Source of the DNA: Pseudomonadota bacterium
Lineage (GTDB): Bacteria > Vulcanimicrobiota > Vulcanimicrobiia > Eremiobacterales > Eremiobacteraceae
Direction of reading: 5' to 3'
NCBI GenBank assembly: GCA_021325335.1
Contig: JAJPHJ010000098.1
Coordinates: 1-38,400 of the forward strand
DNA: 38,400 nt
Below are positions 19,416 through 27,369 of this stretch, in pieces. Below the pieces are notes generated by a model. That model had not been told where the DNA came from and searched no databases. It worked only from the letters and a program-made list of their open reading frames with translations. The translations under genes and the position numbers were made by a program. Position 1 is the stretch's first letter; each line of letters begins with the position of its first letter.

Positions 19416-21065
19416 TCAGATGCTCCAACGCCACGTATCCCAAAAGGGCGTCCCCACGTGCGCCGGCCTGAAATTCCGCAGGTCGGTGTTCACGGCATAG
19501 TCGTAGCTCGCAAACCAAAGGGGTATGATGGGCACTTCGTCCGCAAGGATCCCGGCGATGCGGGCATAGGCCGCCTTGCGCACCGGGCGCGCGTTGTTCG
19601 CAAGCGCTTCTTCTTCTAACGCATCCAGGGCATGGTCGCAAAACCGGTAGACATTCTCTCCTTGCGGCGGCATCCAGCGGCACTCGAAGAGGATCGAGTC
19701 GTCGGGGTCGGCCCCGTTTGCAAAACCTTCGAGCACGACGTCGTAGTGCCCGGTCATCTCGATACCGCCGGCGGAGAGCGGAGCATACAGGATGTCGGAC
19801 GGATACGACTTGATGTCGACATCGATGCCGGCTTGGTGCCACTGCTGCTGCATGAGCTCGCGTGCTTTCAGAGAGACGGAATCTCCGGCAACTCCAGCGA
19901 GGCCGAGACGCAGCGGCACTCCGTTCTTCATCCTCACGCCGCCGGGCGACATGCGCCAGCCCGCAGCGTCGAGCAACCGTCCGGCCGCAGCCGGATCGTA
20001 GGCATACTTGCGGACCGCGTCGTCGTGCGCCCATAAGAACGGCGGCTGGTCGGAGTCAGCCAGGACATCTGCCCCAGCAGCGACGTTGTCGATGATGCCT
20101 TGACGATCGGTGGCGTAGACCAGTGCCTGACGCACGCGTACGTCGGACAAGATCGGGCTCTGCGTGTTCAGCCCCAGATCCGCGTAGCGGGTGAAAGGCG
20201 ACGACACGATCCTGACGCCGGCCGTGCCGCGCAGCGAGCGCGAGACGACGTGCGGCACCCGGAAGAAAAAATCGATTTCGTGGGTCTTCACGAGGGTGGC
20301 GAGGGTATTGTCGTTGGGCACGATCCGCACGTCGAGTTCCCGTAATTTGGGCGCGCCTCGCCAATAGTGCGGGTTGGACACCATCCGAATCTGACTATCA
20401 GATTCGTACGAGACCACGCGATATGGGCCCGTGCCTACGGGCATCGTATTGTAGGAAGCATGGGCTATCTTGCCGTCGCGCGGCAAGAGATGAGCGGGCA
20501 GCACGCAGTAGCCGTACGCCCCAGCCGGGCTGAGAAACATCGAAACGAAAGGCGCGTAGGCGCGGCGGAGGTGGACCAACACCTCGTGCCGTCCCAGCGT
20601 TCGCATCGAATCGATCAATTCGTATCCCGATCGGCTGGGTACCGGATTGTCTGGATTCATGATGGCGCGCAACGTGAAGATCACGTCACCGGCATCGAAT
20701 GGCGCGCCGTCTTGCCACGTCACTCCATCGCGAAGGTGATAGGTGATCGTGCGTCCGTCCGCGCTGATACCGCCGTTCGCAAGCGTCGGAACAATGCTCG
20801 CGAGATCTGGGATCAAATTGCCGGCATCGTCCTCATCGACGAGATAACCGGCCCAGAACTTTGAAATATCGACGTCGATCTCTTGTTGGCCCAAAACCGG
20901 ATTGAGATCGTCGGGCTCCTCGGCGATGCCCATCCGGAGAACGCCCGGAATCGTCCACGGGTTTGCACCTTGCGTCGCCGTGGTCTGCGTCGAGATCTTC
21001 GTACAGCCGAACGCCGCGCTTGCGATCGCAATGAATGCGACCAGGACGAGTGCGGCGCGCTTAAT
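19416..21065 (-). CDS. Solute-binding lipoprotein of a peptide/nickel-type ABC importer (family 5), ATT start
   Basis: Family 5 extracellular solute-binding protein: ISADGRTITYHLRDGVTWQDGAPF-type region, GTGPYRVVSY, DVRVRQALVYATDR and a C-terminal PIIPLWF segment. The first ATG in the frame (20933) gives 505 residues but removes the export signal. Upstream in the same frame, codons 21065 onward read KRAALVLVAFIAIASAAFGC, a textbook lipoprotein signal with the acylated Cys at position 21. The only plausible initiation codon before it is ATT at 21065-21063, overlapping the TAA of the DUF4242 gene, which gives 549 residues. No ATG, GTG or TTG lies between the in-frame stop and the signal. No permease or ATPase gene is adjacent. 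The ligand is unknown. Confidence 0.88.
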   Translation of the reverse strand: MKRAALVLVAFIAIASAAFGCTKISTQTTATQGANPWTIPGVLRMGIAEEPDDLNPVLGQQEIDVDISKFWAGYLVDEDDAGNLIPDLASIVPTLANGGISADGRTITYHLRDGVTWQDGAPFDAGDVIFTLRAIMNPDNPVPSRSGYELIDSMRTLGRHEVLVHLRRAYAPFVSMFLSPAGAYGYCVLPAHLLPRDGKIAHASYNTMPVGTGPYRVVSYESDSQIRMVSNPHYWRGAPKLRELDVRIVPNDNTLATLVKTHEIDFFFRVPHVVSRSLRGTAGVRIVSSPFTRYADLGLNTQSPILSDVRVRQALVYATDRQGIIDNVAAGADVLADSDQPPFLWAHDDAVRKYAYDPAAAGRLLDAAGWRMSPGGVRMKNGVPLRLGLAGVAGDSVSLKARELMQQQWHQAGIDVDIKSYPSDILYAPLSAGGIEMTGHYDVVLEGFANGADPDDSILFECRWMPPQGENVYRFCDHALDALEEEALANNARPVRKAAYARIAGILADEVPIIPLWFASYDYAVNTDLRNFRPAHVGTPFWDTWRWSI

Positions 21066-21333
21066 GGTAGAAGTACGGATCCAGGACGCTCACTTCGGTG
21101 ACGCTGTCGATCGGCAGGCCGTTGCGTTGCCCAGCCTGACGGACGGCGTTCTCGTTCGGGCCGTCGTAGATGCAATACGTCTTCTTATGGTCTTTGGAGA
21201 CGTACGAGTGCACCCAGGTGACCCCGAGGTCGCCGTTAGTCTTGACGACGTTGCCGCAGGTCTCAGCCCCCTGGTTGGTTGTCGGGATTTGGAGGCCGTC
21301 TTTGAACGACCGTTCGATGAGATAGCGTGGCAT
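21061..21333 (-). CDS. DUF4242-like small protein
   Basis: 90 residues. The sequence begins MPRYLIERSF and contains CGNVV, VTWVHSYVSKDHKKTYCIYDGPNENAVRQ and PIDSVTEVSVLDP, the pattern of the DUF4242 ferredoxin-like alpha/beta domain (a relative in Streptomyces has been described as nickel-binding). The start ATG 21333 has a perfect GGAGG about 7 bases upstream. It is the first gene of a two-gene unit: its TAA stop overlaps the ATT start proposed for the solute-binding lipoprotein. A role in metal or small-ligand handling with that protein is speculation. Confidence 0.8.
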   Translation of the reverse strand: MPRYLIERSFKDGLQIPTTNQGAETCGNVVKTNGDLGVTWVHSYVSKDHKKTYCIYDGPNENAVRQAGQRNGLPIDSVTEVSVLDPYFYH

Positions 21334-21426
21334 CGGTACCCTCCTAGAATGCCGGCGGAAGGTCCGACCTATTCGCCGCGAACGCCCTAGGGCTCTTTTG
21401 GAGTAAAGCGAACCTGAGCCGCTAAA

Positions 21427-23400
21427 ATGGATGTTTTGGGCACGGGCAAGGGACCGTCGGCTCCCTCAGGCACCCTGGCGTTTCTTTTTTCCGACATCGA
21501 GGGCAGCTCTCGGCGCTGGGAAGCCCAGCGCGAAGCGATGGAGCGGGCCGTCGCGCGCCATGAGGAGTTGGTCAGATCCGCGATCGAGGCGCGCAACGGC
21601 TATATCTTCAAGACTGTGGGCGACGCGTTTTGCTGCACGTTTGCCAGCGCTGCCGACGCGTTGCGCGCCGCCTTCGCCATCCAGGAGACGCTGGAGGCAG
21701 AAGATTTCTCCGATGTGGGAGGCTTGCGCGTCAGGCTCGCGCTGCATGCAGGCGTTGCCCAAGAGCGTGACCGCGACTATTTCGGCCCAGCGGTCAATCG
21801 CGTGGCGCGGCTTGTCTCGATCGGTCACGGCGGCCAGGTCCTGCTATCGAACGCCGCTTACGAGCTCGTCAAGGACGATGCGCCGCCGCACGTGGTCTTC
21901 ACCGATCTCGGCTCGCATCGGCTGAAGGACCTCGCGCAGCCGGAGCGCGTGTGGCAAGCCGCGACGGGTGAGAGCGGCCGAGACTTTCCGCCGTTGCGTT
22001 CCGTCGCGTCGTTTCCCAACAACCTCCCTTTGCAGGTGACGACGTTCCACGGCCGCGAGGACGACATGCGCGATATCAAGCGCCATGTCGCCGACCACCA
22101 TCTGGTCACGATCTTCGGATCCGGTGGCGTGGGGAAAACGCGGCTCGCCGTACAGTCCGGCGCGGAACTGCTCGACCAGTTCGAGGACGGCGTCTGGATC
22201 GCGGACCTGGCTCCGATTAAGGAGGAGCAGTCTCTCATGGGCGTTGTGGCGCAGGCCCTGGGTGTCAATCAATCACAGGGACCGCTCGGCGACGAGGCGA
22301 TCATCCGCTGGCTGGAACCCAAGCGGTTGCTGCTGATCTTCGACAACTGCGAACACCTCGTCGATCCGGTCGCAAGGCTCATCGACGCGATCAACCGTCG
22401 TTGTGCAAACGTCCGAGTGCTCGCGACCTCGCGCCAGGCGCTCGGCATGAGCGGTGAAAAAGTGTTCCGCCTGCCGTCGCTTGCATATCCAGCGGGCCTG
22501 GGTGGCCGTATTCCGGAGGAAGCGATGCGCTGCAGCGCGGTCGCGCTCTTCGTCGACCGAGCCATGCTCGCGGATCGCTCGTTCCGGCTAACGAGCGAGA
22601 ATGCGCTCCTCGTGGCGGAGGTGTGCCGACGCCTGGACGGGATTCCTCTGGCCATCGAGCTTGCCGCAGCCCGCTTGCGGATGATGAGCTGCGCCGGTTT
22701 GGCTCGGCATTTGGACGAGCGTTTCAAGTTCCTCACCGGAGGCAACCGTTCGGCGCTGCCGCGCCAGCAGACGCTGGCGGCGTTGATCGACTGGAGCTAC
22801 GACCTCTTGTCGCCGCCCGAGCGCAGCTTGTTCGATCGGCTCGCGGTTTTCGCCGGCCCGTTTTCGCTTGACGCCGCGGAGCATGTCTGCGCAGGTGATG
22901 GCATCGAGCCTCGGGATGTTTTGGATCTCTTGTGCTCGCTCACTGACAAGTCGCTGGTCGTCGCGGAGACCGAGGACGACGAAGAGCGATACCACCTCTT
23001 GGAGACGACTCGCGAGTACGCATGGCAGAAGCTACGAGCGCAGGGCGTGGCGGATCGCTTCGATACCGCATATGCGCGGTATTTCCTGAAGGTGGCGTCC
23101 GACCTTGAATCGCGATCGTCCGCCATGGAGCTCGGCGAGTGGCTGCGGCGCGTCGAACGCGAGCTCCGCCACTTTCGTGCCGTGTTGGAATGGTCGCTCG
23201 GCGAGGGTCACGACGTGGCGCTCGGTGCTTCTCTGGCCGCCGCCCTTGAGGCGTACTGGTGGCATGGCGGCGCTGAAGCCGAAGGCCGCTACTGGATCGA
23301 GGACGGCTTGACGAAGCTCGCTGTTTCAGAACATCCGGAGATCGCAGAAAGGCTTGACCGGGCGCAAGCGCTGCTCACATCCCGAATACTCTTCTCCTGA
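21427..23400 (+). CDS. Class III adenylate cyclase fused to AfsR/NB-ARC-type ATPase (short form)
   Basis: 657 residues. The N-terminal class III cyclase domain (about 14-180) has the full catalytic set: metal Asp23 (FSDIEGS) and Asp66 (VGDAF), Lys62 and Asp117 for adenine, and Asn124 and Arg128 for the transition state. An AP-ATPase/NB-ARC domain follows, with Walker A GSGGVGKT (231-238), Walker B LLLIFDNCEH (301-310) and the GIPLAIELAAAR motif typical of AfsR/LuxR-like ATPases. The winged-helix part (LIDWSYDLLSPPERSLFDRL..FAGPF) is present. The protein stops at ..LLTSRILFS, where the paralogue at 27370-30195 continues for about 260 residues of TPR-like helices. Likely a cytoplasmic signalling ATPase that makes cAMP; its partner is unknown. 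Confidence 0.9.
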   Translation: MDVLGTGKGPSAPSGTLAFLFSDIEGSSRRWEAQREAMERAVARHEELVRSAIEARNGYIFKTVGDAFCCTFASAADALRAAFAIQETLEAEDFSDVGGLRVRLALHAGVAQERDRDYFGPAVNRVARLVSIGHGGQVLLSNAAYELVKDDAPPHVVFTDLGSHRLKDLAQPERVWQAATGESGRDFPPLRSVASFPNNLPLQVTTFHGREDDMRDIKRHVADHHLVTIFGSGGVGKTRLAVQSGAELLDQFEDGVWIADLAPIKEEQSLMGVVAQALGVNQSQGPLGDEAIIRWLEPKRLLLIFDNCEHLVDPVARLIDAINRRCANVRVLATSRQALGMSGEKVFRLPSLAYPAGLGGRIPEEAMRCSAVALFVDRAMLADRSFRLTSENALLVAEVCRRLDGIPLAIELAAARLRMMSCAGLARHLDERFKFLTGGNRSALPRQQTLAALIDWSYDLLSPPERSLFDRLAVFAGPFSLDAAEHVCAGDGIEPRDVLDLLCSLTDKSLVVAETEDDEERYHLLETTREYAWQKLRAQGVADRFDTAYARYFLKVASDLESRSSAMELGEWLRRVERELRHFRAVLEWSLGEGHDVALGASLAAALEAYWWHGGAEAEGRYWIEDGLTKLAVSEHPEIAERLDRAQALLTSRILFS

Positions 23401-23433
23401 GTTCGACATTGGTTCCGGACAGGCCACAAACGA

Positions 23434-23458
23434 ACGCGGCGCCGTTTTGGCGCCGCGT
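23434..23458. terminator. Strong intergenic hairpin after the short cyclase gene
   Basis: ACGCGGCGCC-GTTTT-GGCGCCGCGT is a perfect 10-bp stem with a 5-base loop, 34 bases after the cyclase stop and 30 bases before the end of the convergent lipoprotein gene. There is no T-tract, so it may be a transcription-stopping or RNA-stabilising element for both genes. Confidence 0.6.
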
Positions 23459-23487
23459 GTACTGCAATTGTGGCGTTGCTGTCGTTG

Positions 23488-24411
23488 TTACGGACCGAAC
23501 CCGATGGCGGTTTCCTCGTTCGTGAGACCGCTCGTGATGGTGACCGCTGCTGTGCTTGATCCACTGAACGGCGGCGTGAATTCTTGGACTTCGGGGGTTC
23601 CGTCAGAATCCCAGAGGTTGCCGTGCTTGTCGAAGACGAGGTTTTCTGGAAAACCACCCGTGGGGATGACGAACTGCGGGGTCGACGTGTTGCTGAACGG
23701 TGGGACGAACTGGGCGATGCCGCTGCTACCGAAGAGCGAAGCATACATATTTCCGGCCGCATCGAAAGCTACGCCTTGACCGTTCTGTGAAAGCGGGATG
23801 ACCGCAGCCGGCGTGCTCCCAGACGTGATCGGTGCCGTGTAGAACAAGACGTTGCTCGAGGCTTGACACGCCACGGCCATGTCGCCTGCCGCGTCGAACG
23901 CGATCTGCGCCGGGTCGTCGGTGCCCGTCGAAAGCGTAAAGGCCGGTACCGAGGCCGCCGAGATCGGCGCCGTTATCACGCTGAGCGTGTCGTTGAGGCG
24001 GTCAGAAAACCACAGGTTACCGTGAGTGTCGACCGCGTTATACGCATTGCCGGTCCCTGGAAGGGGAATGGTGAACTTCGGCGTGCTTGCCGCTCCGATA
24101 GGATGGCCAAATGCCGTGATATTTGATACGCCGGTTCCGTCAACGTCCTGATTGATGATGAACGTGGTGCCCGCGTTGTTGAACGTGACCCCACCTGGGA
24201 AACCGGGCGTGTAACCCGAGACCGTGACTGCAGGCGCTGAGGCATTGCTGAACGGCGGCGTATAGATCAGCAGTTGCGCGCCAGAACTTTGGAATTGCGT
24301 TACGTACAGTTTGTTGAAGTTGAGCGCCGGCGGCGGGGACGTCGACGTCGAACTGCTGCTGCAAGCCGTTAGAAAAACGACTAACAGCATGGCCCATCGA
24401 ATATTCTTCAT
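23488..24411 (-). CDS. Lipoprotein with beta-propeller (NHL-like) repeats
   Basis: 307 residues. The lipoprotein signal MKNIRWAMLLVVFLTAC is followed by a Ser/Thr/Pro-rich linker. The rest consists of repeats of about 40-45 residues built around 'F-D-x-x-G-N-[LM]-[WY]' (VDTHGNLWFSD, FDAAGDMAVAC, FDAAGNMYASL, FDKHGNLWDSD) alternating with 'PPFSNxSTP', which suggests a six-bladed propeller of the NHL/SMP-30-like kind. It is exported and probably anchored to the outer membrane. ATG 24411 has AGAGGAAT just upstream. It is convergent with the short cyclase gene. No catalytic residues are recognised and no function is assigned. Confidence 0.8.
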   Translation of the reverse strand: MKNIRWAMLLVVFLTACSSSSTSTSPPPALNFNKLYVTQFQSSGAQLLIYTPPFSNASAPAVTVSGYTPGFPGGVTFNNAGTTFIINQDVDGTGVSNITAFGHPIGAASTPKFTIPLPGTGNAYNAVDTHGNLWFSDRLNDTLSVITAPISAASVPAFTLSTGTDDPAQIAFDAAGDMAVACQASSNVLFYTAPITSGSTPAAVIPLSQNGQGVAFDAAGNMYASLFGSSGIAQFVPPFSNTSTPQFVIPTGGFPENLVFDKHGNLWDSDGTPEVQEFTPPFSGSSTAAVTITSGLTNEETAIGFGP

Positions 24412-24734
24412 TTATTCCTCTCTCACACGAATGCAAACCTGACAAGCGTAGGTGGCTCCTAGCTTGCGGCGAGGCATAGCTTTGGTGACACGGGCTGCCC
24501 GTCCCTTGCCTGGGTCGCCTCCTGACCGAGTACCGTGACGTATGCCACTCCGCGGAAACGACGAGACAAGCCCTCTAGAATTCGCACAGATGTGCTGAAG
24601 CAGGACCCTGGTTCGGTGGCCGTTAGAGCAAGCGATCGTGCGGTCATTATCTGGCCTTAATGCTATAATCGAGCCTCGGAAGAGTCCCTTTCTTGCGACT
24701 CGTTAGCTGTTACATTTCTGAAAGGCGGTGGATC
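24412..24734. other. 323-base intergenic region between divergent lipoprotein genes
   Basis: No convincing gene is seen. Structure is visible: a stem CAAGC-g-TAGG / CCTA-GCTTG (24443-24466, one bulge), a palindrome ACGGGC-T-GCCCGT (24490-24502) and a short GCACA-GA-TGTGC. These lie in what would be the 5' leader of the minus-strand propeller lipoprotein. The right end carries an extended -10 promoter for the plus-strand lipoprotein. I could not match the structured part to a known riboswitch or small RNA. Confidence 0.5.
24661..24669 (+). promoter_or_regulatory. Extended -10 promoter for the lipoprotein gene at 24735
   Basis: TGCTATAAT is a perfect extended -10 element (TG-n-TATAAT), about 65 bases before the ATG. 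No good -35 hexamer is found 16-18 bases upstream, which is normal for extended -10 promoters. Confidence 0.6.
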
Positions 24735-26585
24735 ATGCGCAATCAGATCTGCTTATCGCTTGCCCTGCTCGCGGCTTTCGCTTTGTCGCTCGCAGGTTGT
24801 TCAAATGGAGGGAGCGTGGCCTCGAACGGGGCGCTCAGCAAACCTCCTCGACCGCAAGGCAACCTGATCTTGAGCGGCACGATTGACGGCACCGGACCCC
24901 GGTTGCTTGCTCTGGTGCGACGCTTGCCGAGCGGAAGCAAACGCCACACCCAGGCGGCTTTCACCTTCAAGAACATCCTCGTGCAAGGGACTCTCTATCC
25001 CGGGGATGCGGGCGACAACATCGTGGTCAATTCCACGACGATCCCAGTGCCGACCAACGGCATCTACAGCGCTAGCGTCTCGTTCTCGAACGTCCCGGTG
25101 CACAACAACGAGTGGGGGCTGCTGCAGTTCATCGGCGTCGCCTCCGATGGCAGCCAGATCGCGCTCGGCGAACTAGCGGGCATCATCAATGTCACGGCGT
25201 CACCGACCAATAGCTCGACGTTGACGGAAGCGACCACGCAAACGTTCCAAGTCTTCAGCATGCTCGCGCTCAACGGCGAGATCGGCACGAATGACTTGGA
25301 CAGCAGCGCGACGCTCGCGACGACCATCGCATCGGATATCACCGCAACGGGGATCACCCCGGATCCCGCGACGCACCTTTTCGATGCGAACGAAATGCTC
25401 ACGCTCAACAACGACATCGCGCCGAAATTCGAGCGCAACGCGACCGTCACCGCAAGCCCCTCCGTGTCCGGCTCCTTCATCTTCCTGCGCGACTACACGA
25501 ATGCGAGCGAGCTCGACCTTGTCAGCAACCTCGCGAATTTCTTCCAGACCTTTACGTTCAGCGTGCAACCACCCGTCGTCGGCGGCGTGCTGGGTGGCGG
25601 CCCGGGCTCCGCACAATCGTGCGGCTATTTCTTGGCGGTTGCTCCGCTGCACTCGCCCGAAACAAATCCACCGCCCGTGCCGAGCCTGGTCACCGCCTGC
25701 GTGATCGCAGGTTCCGGTTCGACCACCCTGCGCAACGTGTACGGCGGACGCGTGCTCATCGGAGCGACCAACAATCCATACAACTCGTTCCTCCCGCCGA
25801 CACCTCCGTTCAACGGCGGCTTCTTGGCATTCGCCGGCCATGCGCCGGGGACGTACACCGCGACCGTGACGACCGCAGCCACCCAGTCCACCATCAAGGT
25901 GACCGATTTGCCGGGATTCGCCTTCGGGGCGACGTTCTTCGCTTCACAACTGCCTGGCGCGGGCGCGTTCTTCTTACAGCCCGGGTTCGGCAACGCTCCG
26001 CTTTCGGCGACGCAGTTCAGCGCGCCGACGACGTCCATGTGGTATCGCATCGCAGTCCCCACTCCGTACAGCAGCACATCGAACTCGCTCATCGTGGACA
26101 CCTTCGATCCGTGGGATATCGCCTCGACCAAGCTGCAGATCTGCGGGGGGATCAACTGCTACGCCCTTGGCGCAACGCAACCGCTCGCGATCGCGCGGCC
26201 TTTTGCCGATGCCGGTACGAAGCTGACGTTCTTCAATTGGAAAGTGGGCGGCACCGCGACGAAGATCACGCAGGGCACGGGTGCCTACAACATCACCATC
26301 AGCGGCGCAGGCACGGCGACGCTTACGACCACCACTGCCAGCGTGCTCACCCCTCGCGAGTCGATCGAGATCCTTGGTACGCTGCCATTTCCAAGCACGT
26401 TCACCGTTTCGGCCAAGGATGCGGCAAGCAATTCCTACAGCAATTCCGCTCCGGTGAGCAATCCGTCTGAGGTGTCTCTCACAATGGATTCGGTCGGCAA
26501 TATCGTGACCACGACGTCCATCACGATCTCCTTCACAACGATTTCTGCGGGCACCGTCACCATCCAAGAAATCGCAAACCTATAA
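24735..26585 (+). CDS. Large secreted lipoprotein of unknown function
   Basis: 616 residues. Start ATG 24735 is chosen (AAAGGCGGTGG upstream); the open frame reaches back to a TTG at 24693, but that would bury the signal peptide. MRNQICLSLALLAAFALSLAGC is a lipoprotein signal with lipobox LAGC. The mature protein is Thr/Ser/Ala-rich and beta-rich, with domain-like segments: an N-terminal part with paired 'S-F-S-N-V-P-V' strands, a middle part with few charges, and a C-terminal Ig-like stretch (TFTVSAKDAASNSYSNSAPVS..ITISFTTISAGTVTI). It resembles surface or adhesion-type lipoproteins, but no family is recognised. The gene downstream is 38 bases away on the same strand. Confidence 0.8.
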   Translation: MRNQICLSLALLAAFALSLAGCSNGGSVASNGALSKPPRPQGNLILSGTIDGTGPRLLALVRRLPSGSKRHTQAAFTFKNILVQGTLYPGDAGDNIVVNSTTIPVPTNGIYSASVSFSNVPVHNNEWGLLQFIGVASDGSQIALGELAGIINVTASPTNSSTLTEATTQTFQVFSMLALNGEIGTNDLDSSATLATTIASDITATGITPDPATHLFDANEMLTLNNDIAPKFERNATVTASPSVSGSFIFLRDYTNASELDLVSNLANFFQTFTFSVQPPVVGGVLGGGPGSAQSCGYFLAVAPLHSPETNPPPVPSLVTACVIAGSGSTTLRNVYGGRVLIGATNNPYNSFLPPTPPFNGGFLAFAGHAPGTYTATVTTAATQSTIKVTDLPGFAFGATFFASQLPGAGAFFLQPGFGNAPLSATQFSAPTTSMWYRIAVPTPYSSTSNSLIVDTFDPWDIASTKLQICGGINCYALGATQPLAIARPFADAGTKLTFFNWKVGGTATKITQGTGAYNITISGAGTATLTTTTASVLTPRESIEILGTLPFPSTFTVSAKDAASNSYSNSAPVSNPSEVSLTMDSVGNIVTTTSITISFTTISAGTVTIQEIANL

Positions 26586-26623
26586 CGGATGAAGTAGCGA
26601 CAGCAGCCTCGAACCGAGCGGCG

Positions 26624-27358
26624 GTGCGAGCTTCGTACGGACGAATCGTCTTCGGCGTTTCGGCGCTGTTGTTCGGCGTCATCGGATTGCTGTGGCACGA
26701 CGCCGACACGTGGCAAAATCTCCCCATCTGGCGCTTGCCTTTTGCCACGATTTTCGCCGGGTGTCTCGCGGTCGCGCAAATCGCCGCTGGAATCGGGATG
26801 CTATTTCCGAGAACTGCCCGTTTGGCGTCGATCGTTCTTGGCGTCGTGTACGGGCTTTTCTCGCTGGCGTGCATCCCTGGAATCATCGCCGCGCCGAGGG
26901 TTTACGCGCAATACGGGGGCTTCTTCGAATGGTTCTCGCTCGTGTGCGGTGCGATCGCCGTGTACGCGGCTACGGAAACGGATGCAGCCCGATCGGCCAC
27001 GCTCGGCCGAGTGGCGCGGCTCGGGCTTGGGCTCTGCGCCGTTTCTTTCACGCTAGCTCAGATCGTCTATCTCCGCTTCACGGCGAGCTTGGTGCCAACG
27101 TGGATCCCGCCCAATCAGATGTTTTGGACGATACTCACGACGATCGCGTTCGCACTCGCGGCCGTCGCCATTCTCATCAATCGCCAGGCGCGACTTGCGA
27201 TGCGTCTCATGACCCTGATGCTGGCGCTCTTTGGCATATTGGTCTGGATCCCGGCCCTCATTGCTCATCCACACGAGCATGGGAATTGGTCTGAGTTCGC
27301 CTTGAATTTTCTGATCACAGGAGCAGCTTGGCTCGTATCAGACGTGATCGGTCGTTAG
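26624..27358 (+). CDS. Multi-pass membrane protein of unknown function
   Basis: 244 residues with about seven hydrophobic segments (for example VFGVSALLFGVIGLLW, FATIFAGCLAVAQIAAGIGM, LASIVLGVVYGLFSLACIPGI, TILTTIAFALAAVAILI, LMTLMLALFGILVWIPALI). The overall layout and the FPRTARLASIVLGVVYG segment resemble small DoxX-like membrane proteins, but the similarity is weak. The frame begins at GTG 26624 with no clear ribosome site, so the start is uncertain. It probably shares a transcript with the lipoprotein 38 bases upstream and converges on the long cyclase gene, 11 bases apart. Confidence 0.72.
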   Translation: MRASYGRIVFGVSALLFGVIGLLWHDADTWQNLPIWRLPFATIFAGCLAVAQIAAGIGMLFPRTARLASIVLGVVYGLFSLACIPGIIAAPRVYAQYGGFFEWFSLVCGAIAVYAATETDAARSATLGRVARLGLGLCAVSFTLAQIVYLRFTASLVPTWIPPNQMFWTILTTIAFALAAVAILINRQARLAMRLMTLMLALFGILVWIPALIAHPHEHGNWSEFALNFLITGAAWLVSDVIGR

Positions 27359-27369
27359 CGGTCTTAGCG

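Noticed and set aside
24412-24660. Known riboswitch or 6S RNA in the lipoprotein leader
   Set aside because: I compared by eye with c-di-GMP, cobalamin, SAM, glycine and 6S consensus blocks and found no ordered match, so it is only reported as structured.
25619-26470. A 283-residue plus-strand frame inside the large lipoprotein gene
   Set aside because: Arg/His-rich out-of-frame reading; the lipoprotein frame has signal peptide, promoter and ribosome site.
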